A DNA stretch of 64,000 nt from Rhodocyclus tenuis (lineage in GTDB: Bacteria; Pseudomonadota; Gammaproteobacteria; Burkholderiales; Rhodocyclaceae): positions 1-64,000 of the forward strand of contig NZ_JACIGE010000002.1 in assembly GCF_014197755.1 (NCBI RefSeq), given 5' to 3'. The notes beneath the pieces are model-generated. The model did no database searches. It was not told the DNA's origin and was given only the letters and a program-made list of their open reading frames with translations. The translations under genes were made by a program, and so were the position numbers. Positions 36,109-47,130 of this stretch are shown here, piece by piece (positions within the stretch are counted from its first letter, which is position 1; every line of letters starts with the position of its first letter).

Positions 36109-36747
36109 CTATCGGGCTACCGGCGTCAGCCCGACCTTCTGCAAGCTGGCGTAGATGCCGGCGGCCATCTGCTGGTAGCCGAGTGCGTTGGGATGAATCC
36201 GGTCGGCGCAAAGCTCGGGACGAGCGAGGATGTCGGCGAAAACGCCGGGAATCAGCGGTACCAGCTCTTCCTCGGAGAGTTCCTGATAGATCGGCGCATC
36301 GGATAGCCGGCTGGTAACGACACCGAGCACCGACAGTTCCGGCACAGCGACCAGCGCGACGGGAATGCTCGCCTGATTGGCGGCGTGAATCATGCGCCGG
36401 ATGTCTTCCTTGACGGCCTTCGGCGAGCGCCGGCGCAGAAAGTCGTTGCCGCCGATCTCGATGATCAGCAGCGCCGGATTGTGCCGCTTGAGCAGCGGCC
36501 GCAAGCGTTCGCGCGCGGCTTCGGCGGTATCGCCGGGAACGCCGGCATTGACGACCTTCCAGCCGGTCTGCAGCGCGAGCAGCGTCGGCCAGTCCTCGCC
36601 GGGCGCGGCTCCGGTGCCGAAAGTGACGCTGTCACCGAAGGCCAGCACCGTCTTGCCGGGCGCGACGGGAGGGAAGCGGATCTCCTTGCCGCAGCCACCA
36701 AGCAGTACCACCAGCGCCAGAGCGCCGAGAAAGTCGCGGCGTTTCAT
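36109..36747 (-). CDS. tesA: SGNH-type lipoprotein esterase / lysophospholipase (TesA-like)
   Basis: A 212-residue arylesterase. The signal carries a lipobox (LLGGC, Cys19), so it is a lipoprotein, whereas E. coli TesA is soluble. SGNH blocks: FGDSVTFGTGA (Ser nucleophile), NAGVPGDTAEAARERL (Gly), IIEIGGNDFLRR (Asn), and the DRIHPNALGYQ Asp-His pair. It hydrolyses esters or thioesters in the periplasm. Confidence 0.88.
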   Translation of the reverse strand: MKRRDFLGALALVVLLGGCGKEIRFPPVAPGKTVLAFGDSVTFGTGAAPGEDWPTLLALQTGWKVVNAGVPGDTAEAARERLRPLLKRHNPALLIIEIGGNDFLRRRSPKAVKEDIRRMIHAANQASIPVALVAVPELSVLGVVTSRLSDAPIYQELSEEELVPLIPGVFADILARPELCADRIHPNALGYQQMAAGIYASLQKVGLTPVAR

Positions 36748-37138
36748 CGCCTTCCACCGTCGATCAGGAAAGCACGCGATGCGCGCTGCCGGAATGCGCT
36801 CAAGACCTGCCTGCGCCGGCAAGCGGCGGCGGTCATGGCGACATTTTCCCGGCAAATGAAGCTGCCCGGAACGCTGCGCGACTGCGGAGAATCTGCCATG
36901 GCGGGAAGAAACAAAACTGTCCGAAACGCTTATTTCGATGATGATAGCAAATATGCAAACGGCTCAAGTACACCGCTGCGCAGCTCATGCAGAAGCCGGA
37001 AAAAGCGCCTGCCCGAGCCACCGCTTGCATATCTTTGCAGCCCGAAGGGCCGGCATTTTCGCGACCGGACAGGAGCCTGTCGGACAGGCGGCGGGCGGAA
37101 TCCGCCAGCCGCTCCCGCAGGCAAAACCGCGACAGCGA
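36748..37138. other. intergenic region with two small hairpins downstream of the efflux operon
   Basis: About 390 bp. GCCTGTC/GACAGGC (37075-37089) and GGCGG/CCGCC (37094-37106) can fold 33-64 nt beyond the efflux operon stop and may end its transcript, but no T-run follows. Nothing else recognisable. Confidence 0.4.
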
Positions 37139-38596
37139 TCAGAACGCGCCGCCGCCGAGCACCTTGTACAGCGTGACCTGATTGGCCAGCGACGACTGAC
37201 GGACGCTGATCAGGTTCTGCTGCGCCGCGTACTGCGCACGCTGCGAGTCGAGCACCACCAGATAGCTGTCCACGCCGCTGTCGAAGCGCGCACGCGACAG
37301 GCGATAGCTGGCGCTGCTCGCCTCGACCAGCGCCAGCTGCGCCGCCAGCTGCTCGTTCAGCGGCGCGAGCTGGACCAGTGCGTCGGCCACTTCGCGAAAA
37401 GCCGTCTGGACGGTCTTTTCGTACTGCGCAAGGCTGATCTGTTCATCGACCCTGGCCACCGCCAGATTGGCGCTCAAGCGGCCGGCATTGAAGATCGGCA
37501 GATTGATTTTCGGGACAAAACTCCAGCTGCCCGAGCCGGCGGCGAACAGCTCCGACAGCTGGTTGCTGGCGTTGCCACCGCTCGCCGTCAGCGTGATGCT
37601 CGGGAAGAAAGCGGCGCGCGCCGCGCCGATATTGGCATTGGCCGCCTGCAGCAGGCGCTCGGCCTGCAGCACGTCGGGGCGCTGCTGCAACAGCGCCGAG
37701 GGGATACCCGCCGGAATCGGCGCCAGCGCCGAGATGCTGCCGAGCGAGCGGTTCCGCAACAGCTGCGGCGGAATGTCGTTGCCAACGAGCGGGAGCAGCG
37801 CGTTGCGGTCGAGCGCAAGCTGCGCCGTGTAGCGCGCGACGTCGGCGCGCGCCGACTCGACGCTGGTCTGCGCCTGGCGCAGATCGAGTTCGGAAGCCGC
37901 GCCGAGTTCGAAACGCCGCTGGCTCATCTGATACGACTCGCTCTGGCTGCGCAGCGTGTCCTCGGCCAGCAGCAGGTGCTCGCTGTCGGCGGCCAGCGTC
38001 AGCCAGGCGTTCGCCACCTCGGCGACGAGACTGATCTGCGCGCTGCGCCGCGCTTCCTCGGTGGCGAGGAACTGGTAGAGCGCCTGCTCCTTGAGGCTGC
38101 TGATGCGGCCGAAGAAGTCGAGTTCATACGCGGCAAAACCGAGCCCGGCGCTGTACTGCTGCGTCACCGCCACCTTGCCGGTCGCCGACAGACTCGCCGG
38201 CGTGCGCTGGTTGCTGCCGCTGACCGAGGCGTTGATGCTCGGGAACAGATCGGCGCGCTGGATCTGGTACTGCGCGCGCGCCTTCTCGATGTTGAGCCCG
38301 GTGACGCGCAGGTCGCGGTTGTTGGCCAGCGCCAGCGCAATCAACTGACGCAGCCCGGGATCGGTGAAGAAACTCTCCCAGCCGATCGCGGCGGCCGCTG
38401 GCGATCCGGCCGGCTGCACTGCCGCAGCGGCGGCGCCTTCGGCCGGCACCACAGTGCCGCTTGCGGCGGCATTCTCCGGAGCTTCCGGCCACTGCTGCGA
38501 AATCGGCGCGGCCGGCGTGGCGTAGTCGGGGACGAGCATCGCGCAGCCGGAACTGAACATGGCAACGAGCAGGCTGGCTATCAGTGTTCTATGCAT
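37139..38596 (-). CDS. outer-membrane efflux lipoprotein (OprM/NodT family)
   Basis: A 485-residue TolC-like channel with a lipobox signal (MFSSGCAM, Cys18). Conserved features include [47 protein letters not shown] and [19 protein letters not shown], with duplicated coiled-coil hairpins. It forms the outer-membrane duct of the RND pump encoded upstream. It starts 1 nt after the pump gene stop. Confidence 0.93.
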   Translation of the reverse strand: MHRTLIASLLVAMFSSGCAMLVPDYATPAAPISQQWPEAPENAAASGTVVPAEGAAAAAVQPAGSPAAAAIGWESFFTDPGLRQLIALALANNRDLRVTGLNIEKARAQYQIQRADLFPSINASVSGSNQRTPASLSATGKVAVTQQYSAGLGFAAYELDFFGRISSLKEQALYQFLATEEARRSAQISLVAEVANAWLTLAADSEHLLLAEDTLRSQSESYQMSQRRFELGAASELDLRQAQTSVESARADVARYTAQLALDRNALLPLVGNDIPPQLLRNRSLGSISALAPIPAGIPSALLQQRPDVLQAERLLQAANANIGAARAAFFPSITLTASGGNASNQLSELFAAGSGSWSFVPKINLPIFNAGRLSANLAVARVDEQISLAQYEKTVQTAFREVADALVQLAPLNEQLAAQLALVEASSASYRLSRARFDSGVDSYLVVLDSQRAQYAAQQNLISVRQSSLANQVTLYKVLGGGAF

Positions 38597-38597
38597 C

Positions 38598-41500
38598 TCA
38601 GTTTTCCTTGTGCGCATCGCCGCTGGCCGGGGCGGGCATCGGTGCCGGCTGTTCCCCCTTGTTCCTGAACAGTTGCCGCACGCTGACGAAGAACAGCGGC
38701 ACGAACAGCACGGCAAGCAGCGTCGCGCTCAGCATGCCGCCGATGACGCCGGTGCCGATCGCGTTCTGCGCTGCCGAGCCGGCGCCATTGGCCAGCGCCA
38801 GCGGCAGCACGCCGAAGATGAAGGCGAGCGAAGTCATGATGATCGGGCGCAGACGCAGGCGGATCGCCTCGATGCTGGCCTCGACGACGCCCATTCCCTG
38901 CTCCATCAGGTCCTTGGCGAATTCGACGATGAGGATCGCGTTCTTTGCCGAGAGACCGATCGTCATCAGCAGACCGACCTGGAAGTACACGTCGTTGGAC
39001 AGCCCGCGCAGCGTCGTTGCCAGCAGCGCGCCGACAACGCCGAGCGGCACCACCAGCATCACCGCGAACGGGATTGACCAGCTCTCGTACAGAGCGGCGA
39101 GACAGAGGAAGACGACCAGCAGCGAGATCGCATACAGCGCCGGCGCCTGCGAGCCCGACATGCGCTCCTGGTAGGAGAGGCCGGTCCACTCGAAACCGAT
39201 TCCGGGCGGCAGCTTCGCCGCCATCGTCTCCATTTCGCGCATCGCGTCACCGCTGCTCAGGCCCGGCGCCGCCTGACCGAGAATCTCGGCCGACGCCAGC
39301 CCGTTGTAACGCTCAAGCCGCGGCGAGCCGTAGGTCCAGTGGGCAGTGGCAAATGACGAGAAGGGAACCATCTCGCCGGCGCTGTTGCGCACGTACCACT
39401 TGTTGAGGTCTTCCGGATTCATCCGCGAACTCGCGTCGCCCTGCACGAAAACGCGCTTGACGCGCCCCTTGTTGATGAAGTCGTTCACGTAGGAACTGCC
39501 CCAGGCAGTGGTCAGCACATTGTTGATGTCGGCCTGCTCGAGTCCGAGCGCACCGGCCTTGGCCTGATCGACGTCGATCCGGTATTCGGGCCGATCCTCC
39601 TGACCATTGGGGCGCACGCCGACCAGCGCCGGATTTTGCGCGGCCATGCCGAGCAACTGGTTGCGCGCATTCATCAGCGCCTCGTGACCGAGGCCGGCGC
39701 GATCCTGCAGCTGGAAGTCGAAGCCGCTGGCGTTGCCGAGTTCGACCACCGCCGGCGGCGCGAAGGCAAAGGCCAGCGCGTCGCGGAAGCTGGCGAAGTA
39801 GGCCATCGCCTTGCCGGCTACCGCTGCCGCTTTCAGGTCCGGCTGCTTGCGCTCGCTCCAGTCCTTGAGGTTGATGAAGGCAAGACCGGTGCTCTGACCG
39901 CTGCCGCTGAAGCTGAAACCGGTGACGGTGAAGATCGAATCGACCGCATCCTTCTGCTCCTCGAGAAAATGGTGCTCGACGCGCTGCATGACCGCAAGCG
40001 TGCGCTCGGCAGTCGCCCCTGCCGGCAGCGCCACCTCGGCCATCAGGAAGCCCTGATCCTCGTCGGGCAGGAAAGCCGTCGGCAGGCGGGCAAAGAGCAG
40101 CCCCATACCGACCACGATCAGGCCGTAGATCAGCAGGTAGCGCTTGCTGCCGGCGAGGATGCGGCCAACCGCCGACTGGCTGACGCTGTTGGTGCGGTCG
40201 AAGACGCGATTGAACCAGGCGAAGAAGCCGCCGAACATGCCGCCCTCGCCCGCCGTATGCCCCTTGTCGACCGGCTTGAGCAGCGTTGCGCACAGCGCCG
40301 GCGTCAGGATCAAGGCGACGACCACCGACAGCAGCATCGATGAAACGATGGTGATCGAGAACTGGCGGTAGATGACGCCGGTCGAGCCGCCGAAGAAAGC
40401 CATCGGCACGAACACCGCCGACAGCACCAGCGCGATGCCGATCAAGGCGCCGGTGATCTGGCTCATCGACTTCCTCGTTGCCTCCTTCGGCGACAGCCCT
40501 TCCTCGCTCATCAAGCGCTCGACGTTCTCGACGACGACGATCGCGTCGTCGACCAGCAGGCCGATCGCCAACACCATGCCGAACATGGTCAGCGTGTTGA
40601 TCGAGTAGCCGGCAACGGCAAGGATGCCGAAGGTGCCGAGCAGGACGACGGGAACGGCGATGGTCGGAATCAGCGTTGCACGGAAGTTCTGCAGGAACAG
40701 GTACATCACCAGGAAAACGAGGACGATCGCCTCGAGCAGCGTCTTCACCACTTCTTCGATCGAGATCTTGACGAAGGGCGTCGTGTCGTAGGCGAGCACC
40801 GACTTCATGCTCGGCGGATAGAATTTCTCCAGCTCGGCAAGCCTGGCCTTGACCGCACCGGCGACCTCGAGCGCGTTGGCGCCGGTGGCGAGCTTGACCG
40901 CGAGGCCGGCGGCCGGCCTGCCGTTGTAGCGCGAAATGTCGTCGTAGTATTCGGCGCCGATTTCGATTCGCGCGACGTCGCGCAACCTGACCGTCGCGCC
41001 GTTGCTCGTCGTACGCAGGAAGATTTCGCCGAATTGCTCGGGCGTCTGCAGCCGCGTCTGCGCGGTGATCGTCGCGTTGAGCTGCTGTCCGCGCACCGTC
41101 GGCACGCCGCCCAATTGCCCGGCCGACACCTGTGCGTTCTGCGCGGTGATCGCCGCGCTGACGTCAGCCGGCGTCAGGCGGAAGTTCTGCAGCTTGGCCG
41201 GGTCGAGCCAGATGCGCATCGCATACTGGCTGCCGAACAGCTGCGTTTCGCCGACACCATTGACGCGCGCGATCTGGTCCTGCACGTTGGCGGCGACGTA
41301 GTCGTTCAGGTCGATGTCGCTGAGGCTGCCGTCCTCGGAGACGAAACCGATCACCATCAGGAAGTTGGTCGACGATTTGGTTACCTGCACGCCGAGCTTC
41401 TGCACCTCCTGCGGCAGGACCGGTGTCGCCAGCGCCAGCTTGTTCTGCACCTGCACCTGCGCGACGTCCGGGTCGGTACCGGCGGCGAAAGTCAGGTTGA

Positions 41501-41768
41501 TGGTGGTGACCCCCGACGATTCGCTGGTCGACGACATGTAGACGAGGTGGTCGATCCCCTTCATCTTCTGCTCGATCACCTTGGTCACGGTGTTTTCGAG
41601 CGTCGCGGCTGAGGCGCCGGGATAGTTGGCGGTGATCGAGATCGCCGGCGGCGCGATCAGCGGATACTGGGCGACCGGCAGCGAGCGGATCGAGAGCACG
41701 CCGGCGAGCATGATCACGATCGCGATCACCCAGGCAAAAATCGGCCGGTCGATGAAGAAGCGGGACAT
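38598..41768 (-). CDS. RND multidrug efflux transporter (AcrB/MexB family, HAE-1)
   Basis: A 1056-residue inner-membrane proton-driven pump with 12 spans and two large periplasmic loops. The proton-relay Asp pair is in [16 protein letters not shown], and conserved stretches include [41 protein letters not shown] and [21 protein letters not shown]. The family exports drugs, dyes, bile salts or solvents. Middle gene of the operon. Confidence 0.96.
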   Translation of the reverse strand: MSRFFIDRPIFAWVIAIVIMLAGVLSIRSLPVAQYPLIAPPAISITANYPGASAATLENTVTKVIEQKMKGIDHLVYMSSTSESSGVTTINLTFAAGTDPDVAQVQVQNKLALATPVLPQEVQKLGVQVTKSSTNFLMVIGFVSEDGSLSDIDLNDYVAANVQDQIARVNGVGETQLFGSQYAMRIWLDPAKLQNFRLTPADVSAAITAQNAQVSAGQLGGVPTVRGQQLNATITAQTRLQTPEQFGEIFLRTTSNGATVRLRDVARIEIGAEYYDDISRYNGRPAAGLAVKLATGANALEVAGAVKARLAELEKFYPPSMKSVLAYDTTPFVKISIEEVVKTLLEAIVLVFLVMYLFLQNFRATLIPTIAVPVVLLGTFGILAVAGYSINTLTMFGMVLAIGLLVDDAIVVVENVERLMSEEGLSPKEATRKSMSQITGALIGIALVLSAVFVPMAFFGGSTGVIYRQFSITIVSSMLLSVVVALILTPALCATLLKPVDKGHTAGEGGMFGGFFAWFNRVFDRTNSVSQSAVGRILAGSKRYLLIYGLIVVGMGLLFARLPTAFLPDEDQGFLMAEVALPAGATAERTLAVMQRVEHHFLEEQKDAVDSIFTVTGFSFSGSGQSTGLAFINLKDWSERKQPDLKAAAVAGKAMAYFASFRDALAFAFAPPAVVELGNASGFDFQLQDRAGLGHEALMNARNQLLGMAAQNPALVGVRPNGQEDRPEYRIDVDQAKAGALGLEQADINNVLTTAWGSSYVNDFINKGRVKRVFVQGDASSRMNPEDLNKWYVRNSAGEMVPFSSFATAHWTYGSPRLERYNGLASAEILGQAAPGLSSGDAMREMETMAAKLPPGIGFEWTGLSYQERMSGSQAPALYAISLLVVFLCLAALYESWSIPFAVMLVVPLGVVGALLATTLRGLSNDVYFQVGLLMTIGLSAKNAILIVEFAKDLMEQGMGVVEASIEAIRLRLRPIIMTSLAFIFGVLPLALANGAGSAAQNAIGTGVIGGMLSATLLAVLFVPLFFVSVRQLFRNKGEQPAPMPAPASGDAHKEN

Positions 41769-41779
41769 GGGCTGTTTCC

Positions 41780-42979
41780 TCAGCGCTGCACGGCGGCCGC
41801 CGGCGCTGCCGGGGCGTTCGTGTCGCTACCGGCCAGCGGAACGGCTTTCACCGGCATTCCCGGCGCGATCTTTTGCAGGCCGTCGACGATCAGCTTGTCG
41901 CCGGCCTTGAGTCCATCGCTGACAAGCCACTTGTCACCGACCACGCGGCGCGTCGTCAGCATGCGCTGCTCGACCTTGCCCTCGGCATCGAGCACCAGCG
42001 CTGTCGGATTGCCCTTGGTATCGCGGCTCACCGCACGCTGCGGCGCGAGGATCGCCTGCTCGTCGACGCCCTCTTCGAGCACCGCGCGCACGTACATCCC
42101 CGGCAGCAGATCGCCGTGAGGATTGGGGAAGACCGCGCGCAGCGTGATCGTGCCGGTGCCCTTGTCGACGGTCACGTCGGAGAACTGCAGCTTGCCGCTC
42201 TGCGCATAGGTGCTGCCGTCTTCGAGCAGCAAGCTGACTGCCGCCTGCGTGTCGCCCGAGCGCTTCAATCGGCCGGCGGCGAAATCCTGCTTCAGGCGCA
42301 GCAGATCGGCGCTCGATTGCGTCACATCGACATAGATCGGATCGAGCTGCTGCACCGTCGCCAGCGCCGTTTCCTGGCTCGCCGTGACCAGCGCGCCCGG
42401 CGTTACCGTCGAGCGACCGATGCGTCCGGCGATTGGCGAAGCGACGCGGGTGTAGGCGAGATTGACGCGCGCCGTTTCCAGCGCCGCCCTGGCCATCGCC
42501 ACATCGGCCTGTCCCTGTTTCAGCGCCGCCTGGCTGTCGTCGTAATCCTGCTTGCTCACCGCCTTGATGGCGACGAGTTCTTCGTAGCGCGCCGCCTTGT
42601 TGCGCGTCGTCTCGAGATTGGCTTCGGCCTTCGCCAAGCTGGCCTTGGCGCTGTCGTAGCTGGCCTGATAGGTGGTCGCGGCGATCTGGTAGAGCGGCTG
42701 CCCGGCCTTGACGTTGGCGCCTTCGGTGAACAGCCGTTGTTCGATGATGCCACCGACCTGCGGCCGCACTTCGGCGACCAGATAGGGGACGGTACGCCCC
42801 GGAAGCTCGGTGCTCAGCGCCAGCGACTCGGGGCGGATTTCAAGCACGCCAACCTCGGGCGCGGCCATCGCCGCGTCCGGCGCGGCGGCGTCGTGCTGGC
42901 TGCAGGCACTTAACAGGGTGCTACCGAGAAACAGCAGCGTAATGGCGGACGACAAGCTTCCATTGAGCTTGAACTTCAT
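41780..42979 (-). CDS. RND efflux membrane-fusion protein (AcrA/MexA family)
   Basis: A 399-residue periplasmic adaptor, lipid-anchored (lipobox LLSACS, Cys26). It shows a beta-barrel start ([26 protein letters not shown]), a coiled-coil hairpin ([39 protein letters not shown]), a lipoyl half ([25 protein letters not shown]) and a membrane-proximal domain. First gene of the operon. The start at 42977-42979 gives the expected N-terminus MKFKLNGSL; a second in-frame ATG lies ten codons upstream. Confidence 0.95.
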   Translation of the reverse strand: MKFKLNGSLSSAITLLFLGSTLLSACSQHDAAAPDAAMAAPEVGVLEIRPESLALSTELPGRTVPYLVAEVRPQVGGIIEQRLFTEGANVKAGQPLYQIAATTYQASYDSAKASLAKAEANLETTRNKAARYEELVAIKAVSKQDYDDSQAALKQGQADVAMARAALETARVNLAYTRVASPIAGRIGRSTVTPGALVTASQETALATVQQLDPIYVDVTQSSADLLRLKQDFAAGRLKRSGDTQAAVSLLLEDGSTYAQSGKLQFSDVTVDKGTGTITLRAVFPNPHGDLLPGMYVRAVLEEGVDEQAILAPQRAVSRDTKGNPTALVLDAEGKVEQRMLTTRRVVGDKWLVSDGLKAGDKLIVDGLQKIAPGMPVKAVPLAGSDTNAPAAPAAAVQR

Positions 42980-43104
42980 GACAGGCCTTTCTTTCCGGGA
43001 AAGCAGCACGCAACGCTCGGTGCTTGAAACCTTCGACAGAGACTCGACAATTTGGCCGGATAGGGCAAGAACACCGACAAAGAGTTCTCGAAGACCGCAC
43101 CAAA

Positions 43105-43140
43105 ATGAACGTTCATTCTAGATAGAACGTTCATTCTAGG
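43105..43140. promoter_or_regulatory. tandem TetR-type operator between the efflux operon and its regulator
   Basis: AATGAACGTTCATT (43105-43118) is a perfect 14-bp palindrome. A second copy of the overlapping 15-mer GAACGTTCATTCTAG follows: 43108-43122 and 43126-43140, an exact direct repeat with an 18-bp period. The site lies between the divergent efflux operon and tetR-type gene, 53 nt before the latter, as expected for a repressor of both. Confidence 0.8.
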
Positions 43141-43192
43141 CTATGCTCTCGTCAGTTGGCAACACCTCGCGCAATGCCGTCGGAGAAAAGTG

Positions 43193-43846
43193 ATGACCCA
43201 GACACCGGATACCCACCACGAACAGTCGCGTGCAGCAGTGCGCAGGGCGCAGGTCCTGAAAGCCGCGACCGAGTGCTTCCGGCTGCACGGTTTTCACAGC
43301 ACCAGCATCGTCCAGATATCGAAGGCGGCCGGCATGAGCGTCGGCCACATCTATCACTACTTCGCAAACAAGGAAGCGATCATCGCCGGCATCGTCGAGC
43401 AGGATCTGCAGCAGGTGCTGATGTTTTGCGAACGCATCCGCAAGAACAGTGCCGGTGGCGACCTGATTGAGGCGATGGTCGATGACCTCAGGCACTTCAA
43501 GCAGGATATGCAGGAACAGGACATTCCGCTGACGCTTGAGGTCGTTGCCGAAGCCGCGCGCAACCCGGCGGTCGCCGCAATCGTTCAGGCAGCAGACCAG
43601 ACCGTGCAGCTACGCTTCCGCGAACTGCTCGCCGAAGCGATGCAACTGCGCGGCCTGGAGATCGATGAAAAAGAGTGCGTCGGCACCCTCGAAGCGCTGT
43701 CGGCACTGTTCGACGGCCTTGCCATGCGGCTGGTGCGCAACCCGCAACTGGACCCGGAAACCTGCGTGCCCGCCCTGCGCAGTCTGCTCGCTCACGCGCT
43801 CGAAGAACTGGCAACGAAGGCGCGCCGCAAATCGTCAGCGCATTGA
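43193..43846 (+). CDS. TetR-family repressor of the efflux operon
   Basis: A 217-residue AcrR-like regulator. The N-terminal helix-turn-helix is VLKAATECFRLHGFHSTSIVQISKAAGMSVGHIYHYFANKEAII; the C-terminal all-helical drug-binding domain is variable as usual. The ATG at 43193 has GGAG 7 nt upstream; an in-frame GTG sits one codon earlier. Divergent from the pump genes with the tandem operator between them. Confidence 0.92.
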   Translation: MTQTPDTHHEQSRAAVRRAQVLKAATECFRLHGFHSTSIVQISKAAGMSVGHIYHYFANKEAIIAGIVEQDLQQVLMFCERIRKNSAGGDLIEAMVDDLRHFKQDMQEQDIPLTLEVVAEAARNPAVAAIVQAADQTVQLRFRELLAEAMQLRGLEIDEKECVGTLEALSALFDGLAMRLVRNPQLDPETCVPALRSLLAHALEELATKARRKSSAH

Positions 43847-43873
43847 ACGCCCTCGCCGACACCTGCCCGCGGG

Positions 43874-44017
43874 CTAGCCGACGCGCCGCTTGCCGGTGGC
43901 GCCGAAAGTGCCCAGACGCGAACGTTGCAGGGCGATGAATTCGAACAGCCCGCCGAGTAGTGCGGCGGCGAGCGCCACCAGCGGATGCGAAACGGCCCTG
44001 ACGATGAGATGACTCAT
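43874..44017 (-). CDS. small single-span membrane protein
   Basis: A 47-residue ORF, MSHLIVRAVSHPLVALAAAL and so on, with one predicted span (PLVALAAALLGGLFEFIAL) and a basic C-terminus (GATGKRRVG). AGGGGG lies 5 nt before the ATG. It may be a real small protein; codon use is high-GC, but no homologue can be checked here. The rest of 44018-44271 shows nothing. Confidence 0.4.
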   Translation of the reverse strand: MSHLIVRAVSHPLVALAAALLGGLFEFIALQRSRLGTFGATGKRRVG

Positions 44018-44271
44018 GGGAACCCCCTGCCGCGGCGATGGTGCAAAAGGACTGACGGGCCGGAAGTCCGGCGCGAATGACGGCAAGCCCGCAACAAGCC
44101 GACATGGTCGGCCACCATCGGCACCGCTGACACCCCAGCCTCCAGCCAGTGTTGCATCGTAGTTGGGCAAGGTTACGCCAGCGTTTCAGTGATGCGACAG
44201 CGCGGACCGGCGGCACTGTAATAAAGCCGAAGCCTCGCCGGGAGTATGCTTGCCCGACTTATTCCGGCGTA

Positions 44272-45321
44272 ATGCTCGTGACTCCCTCCCCCAATCGCGA
44301 ACTGCCCGAATTGGCCGAACTCGAACGCATCATCGAGGAGGGCGCGGGCCTCTTCACCGCGCGGACGGTGTGCGAGGTGAGCGTCGACCAGCGGCGCTTT
44401 CCCGTCTACGCGGTAACGCTCGGCAACCCCGACCCGACGCTGCCGGCGGTCGGCTACTTCGGCGGTTTTCACGGGCTCGAGCGCATCGGCAGCGAAGTGG
44501 TCCTCGTCTACATGCGCAGCCTACTCGCACGCCTGCGCTGGGACAGCCTGCTGCACCGCGAACTCGAAACGCTGCGTCTGGTGTTCATGCCGCTGGTCAA
44601 CCCGGGTGGCATGTGGCGCGGCACGCGCGCCAACCCGAGCGGCGTCGACCTGATGCGCAACGCGCCGGTCGATGCCAGAGAGCCGGTACCGTTCATGGTC
44701 GGCGGCCAGCGCATCAGCGGCGGCCTGCCCTGGTATCGCGGTCCACTCAACGCGCCGATGGAGATCGAGAGTCAGGCGGTGTGCAACGTTGTCGCCGAGG
44801 AGATGTTGCCGCGGCCGTTCAGCCTGGCTGTCGACTGTCACTCGGGATTCGGCGTCCTCGACCGCATCTGGTTTCCCTACGCGCATACCGCGGCGCCGAT
44901 CGAGCAGCTGGCCGAGGTGCATGCGCTGAAGTCGATCTTTGACGAGACCTACGCGCACCACAGCTACGTCTTCGAGCCGCAGAGCCGCCAGTACCTGACA
45001 CACGGCGACGTCTGGGACCACCTCTACCAGCAGGCCAGTGCGCAAGCCGGGCCGGGGCAACGCATCTTCCTGCCGCTGACGCTGGAAATGGGGTCGTGGC
45101 TGTGGATCAAGAAGAATCCGCGGCAGCTCTTCTCGCGCCACGGCATCTTCAACCCGCTGATCGCGCATCGCCAGCAGCGCGTACTCCGCCGCCACCTCTC
45201 CTGGCTCGATTTCCTCGCGCGCTCGGCCAACGCCTACCAGCGCTGGCTGCCGAGCGGCGATGCGCTGGCCGAGCACCGCGCAATGGCATTGAAACTCTGG
45301 TACCGAAGGACGCCGGCATGA
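44272..45321 (+). CDS. M14-like zinc carboxypeptidase / deacylase
   Basis: A 349-residue cytosolic metallopeptidase-like protein. Zinc ligands are visible as HxxE in GGFHGLERIG (H67, E70) and H190 in AVDCHSGFG, with a catalytic-type Glu272 in LPLTLEMGSW. The fold is shared by M14 carboxypeptidases and succinylglutamate desuccinylase/aspartoacylase proteins; substrate class cannot be decided. Start ATG at 44272. It is coupled (ATGA overlap) to the following hydrolase. Confidence 0.78.
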   Translation: MLVTPSPNRELPELAELERIIEEGAGLFTARTVCEVSVDQRRFPVYAVTLGNPDPTLPAVGYFGGFHGLERIGSEVVLVYMRSLLARLRWDSLLHRELETLRLVFMPLVNPGGMWRGTRANPSGVDLMRNAPVDAREPVPFMVGGQRISGGLPWYRGPLNAPMEIESQAVCNVVAEEMLPRPFSLAVDCHSGFGVLDRIWFPYAHTAAPIEQLAEVHALKSIFDETYAHHSYVFEPQSRQYLTHGDVWDHLYQQASAQAGPGQRIFLPLTLEMGSWLWIKKNPRQLFSRHGIFNPLIAHRQQRVLRRHLSWLDFLARSANAYQRWLPSGDALAEHRAMALKLWYRRTPA

Positions 45322-46112
45322 GCCGCTGGATCTTCCTGCGCGGGCTGACGCGCGAGAGCCGGCACTGGGGCGATTTTCCCGCGCGCTTCCGCCGCGAGCT
45401 TGCCGATGCCGAAATCACGCTGCTCGATCTGCCCGGCAACGGCGAGTTCAACGACCGGCAAAGCCCGGCCAGCGTCGCCGCGATGGCCGAGGCGTGCCGG
45501 AACGAACTGCTGGCGCGCGGCGTCGCGCCGCCCTACCAGCTGCTGGCGATGTCGCTCGGCGCGATGGTGGCCGTGGCCTGGGCCGACAAGTATCCGGGCG
45601 AGTTGCGCGGCTGCGTGCTGATCAACACCAGCATGCGCCCGTTCAATCCCTTCTGGCAGCGCCTGCAGCCGCGCAACTACCCGACATTGCTCGGCTTTCT
45701 GCTGCCCGGCCGCAGCGCCCGTGCGCGCGAAGAAGCCATCCTGCGCCTGACCAGCCGGCTCGCCGGCATCGACCAAGGCGTTGCCAACAACGCCACCGAG
45801 CCGACGCGCGCACAGATCGTCGAGGAATGGACCGACTGGCATCTGCAGCGGCCCGTTTCCGGCGCCAACACACTGCGTCAGCTGTGGGCCGCCAGCCGTT
45901 TCCGCGCGCCAGAGCAAAAGCCGCCGGTGCCAATGCTGGTGCTAGCCGGCGCCGCCGATCAACTCGTCGATCCCCAATGTTCGCGGCAGCTGGCGCGCCA
46001 CTGGCAGACCGCCTTTGCCGAACACCCGAGCGCCGGTCACGACCTGCCACTCGACGCCGGCGCCTGGGTCAGCGCGCAGGTGAGCGACTGGATACTGTGG
46101 GCACGAAGCTGA
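45318..46112 (+). CDS. alpha/beta-fold hydrolase coupled to the M14-like gene
   Basis: A 264-residue hydrolase. It begins WIFLRGLTRESRHWGDFP (oxyanion region), with nucleophile LAMSLGAMVAVAWADKYP (Ser in M-S-L-G, small variant of G-x-S-x-G), Asp in LAGAADQLVDPQCSR and the terminal His in PSAGHDLPLD. A 4-nt overlap with the upstream gene suggests a shared pathway. Substrate unknown. Confidence 0.82.
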   Translation: MSRWIFLRGLTRESRHWGDFPARFRRELADAEITLLDLPGNGEFNDRQSPASVAAMAEACRNELLARGVAPPYQLLAMSLGAMVAVAWADKYPGELRGCVLINTSMRPFNPFWQRLQPRNYPTLLGFLLPGRSARAREEAILRLTSRLAGIDQGVANNATEPTRAQIVEEWTDWHLQRPVSGANTLRQLWAASRFRAPEQKPPVPMLVLAGAADQLVDPQCSRQLARHWQTAFAEHPSAGHDLPLDAGAWVSAQVSDWILWARS

Positions 46113-46137
46113 ACACTCAGGCAGCCGAGACGCCTAA

Positions 46138-46443
46138 TCAGCCTTTCCCGCTCACCTGCACGAGCAGCAGCATCAGCTCCCGGCGCAAAGCGGCGCGCCG
46201 TTCGCCGGGCGGCGTCGCTTCGATCTCCTGGCGCAAGGCGCTGATCTCCTTGCGCAGCAATATCTCGCGCGGCGTGAAGCCGGCGTTTTTCAACACGCGA
46301 TTGACCATGCGCTGCTCGGGACTGACGAGCAGATCGTCGTCGAGGTCGAGCGGTCTGCCGCTGCCGGGCAGGTTGTCGAGATCACCTTGCTCGACGGCAT
46401 CGGCGATGCGCCGCTCGGCGAGGATGTCGAAGATGGTGGCCAT
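46138..46443 (-). CDS. DUF1992-family protein
   Basis: A 101-residue protein with the conserved DUF1992 core: MATIFDILAERRIADAVEQGDLDNLPGSGRPLDLDDD, then VPEQRM-like VSPEQRMVNRVLKNAGFTPREI, a helical tail after. The same domain occurs in DnaJ-C28 proteins. Function unknown. Confidence 0.9.
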   Translation of the reverse strand: MATIFDILAERRIADAVEQGDLDNLPGSGRPLDLDDDLLVSPEQRMVNRVLKNAGFTPREILLRKEISALRQEIEATPPGERRAALRRELMLLLVQVSGKG

Positions 46444-46525
46444 GCACCAAGGCTAGCACGCGCGCTGCGTCGCTTCCGCCACCCGCGCCGCGCGCACCGC
46501 CCGCCTCCTTGGCGGCGGTAGCCGC

Positions 46526-47086
46526 TCAAGCCACATCGAACATCTCGCCGGTGGCAAAGAAGCTGCCGCCAGCGACGTAATGCAGCGTGCGCAGACTGTC
46601 GTCCGGGAAGCTCCAGCGCCCTTTGCGGAAAACACGCGGGTCGGCCCAGGCGGCGAGCACTTCGCCGATGAGCAGATCGTAGCGCTGCTGGTTGTGCGCT
46701 TCGGGAATGAGCCGGCATTCGAGCCAGCCGACGCAGCCCTCGATCAGCGGCGCGGCGACGCGGCTTGCCGGCGCCGTGCGCACGCCGAAGGCGGCGAACT
46801 TGTCGAGCTCGCGACCGGAGTTCGAGCCGACGGCGAGTACCTGTTCGGCGATCGCCCGCGCCGGAACGTTGAGCACGAACTCGCCGCTGGCTTCGATCAG
46901 TTCGCGCGTCAGCGTCTGCCGGTCGATGACGACGACCACCTTCGCCGGATCGAGATCGAGCGGCATCGCCCACGAAGCCGCCATCACGTTCGTCCGCCCG
47001 GCATGCGCGCTCGAAACCAGCGTCACCGGGCCATGATTGAGCAGCAGGTAGGATTTCTTGAGATCGACTGCCTCGACGCTGTTCAC
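46526..47086 (-). CDS. flavin reductase-like FMN-binding protein
   Basis: A 186-residue protein of the flavin-reductase-like (FMN split-barrel) family. It shows GPVTLVSSAHAGRTNVMAASWAMPLDLDPAKVVVVID, ELIEASGEFVLNVP and GCVGWLECRLIPE. The start is GTG at 47084-47086, with AAGGAG 7 nt before it; ATGs nearby are out of frame. Partner and substrate unknown. Confidence 0.85.
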   Translation of the reverse strand: MNSVEAVDLKKSYLLLNHGPVTLVSSAHAGRTNVMAASWAMPLDLDPAKVVVVIDRQTLTRELIEASGEFVLNVPARAIAEQVLAVGSNSGRELDKFAAFGVRTAPASRVAAPLIEGCVGWLECRLIPEAHNQQRYDLLIGEVLAAWADPRVFRKGRWSFPDDSLRTLHYVAGGSFFATGEMFDVA

Positions 47087-47130
47087 TTGCCATCTCCTTT
47101 TCGGTTTGCCGGGTTCGGTGCAGCACTGGC

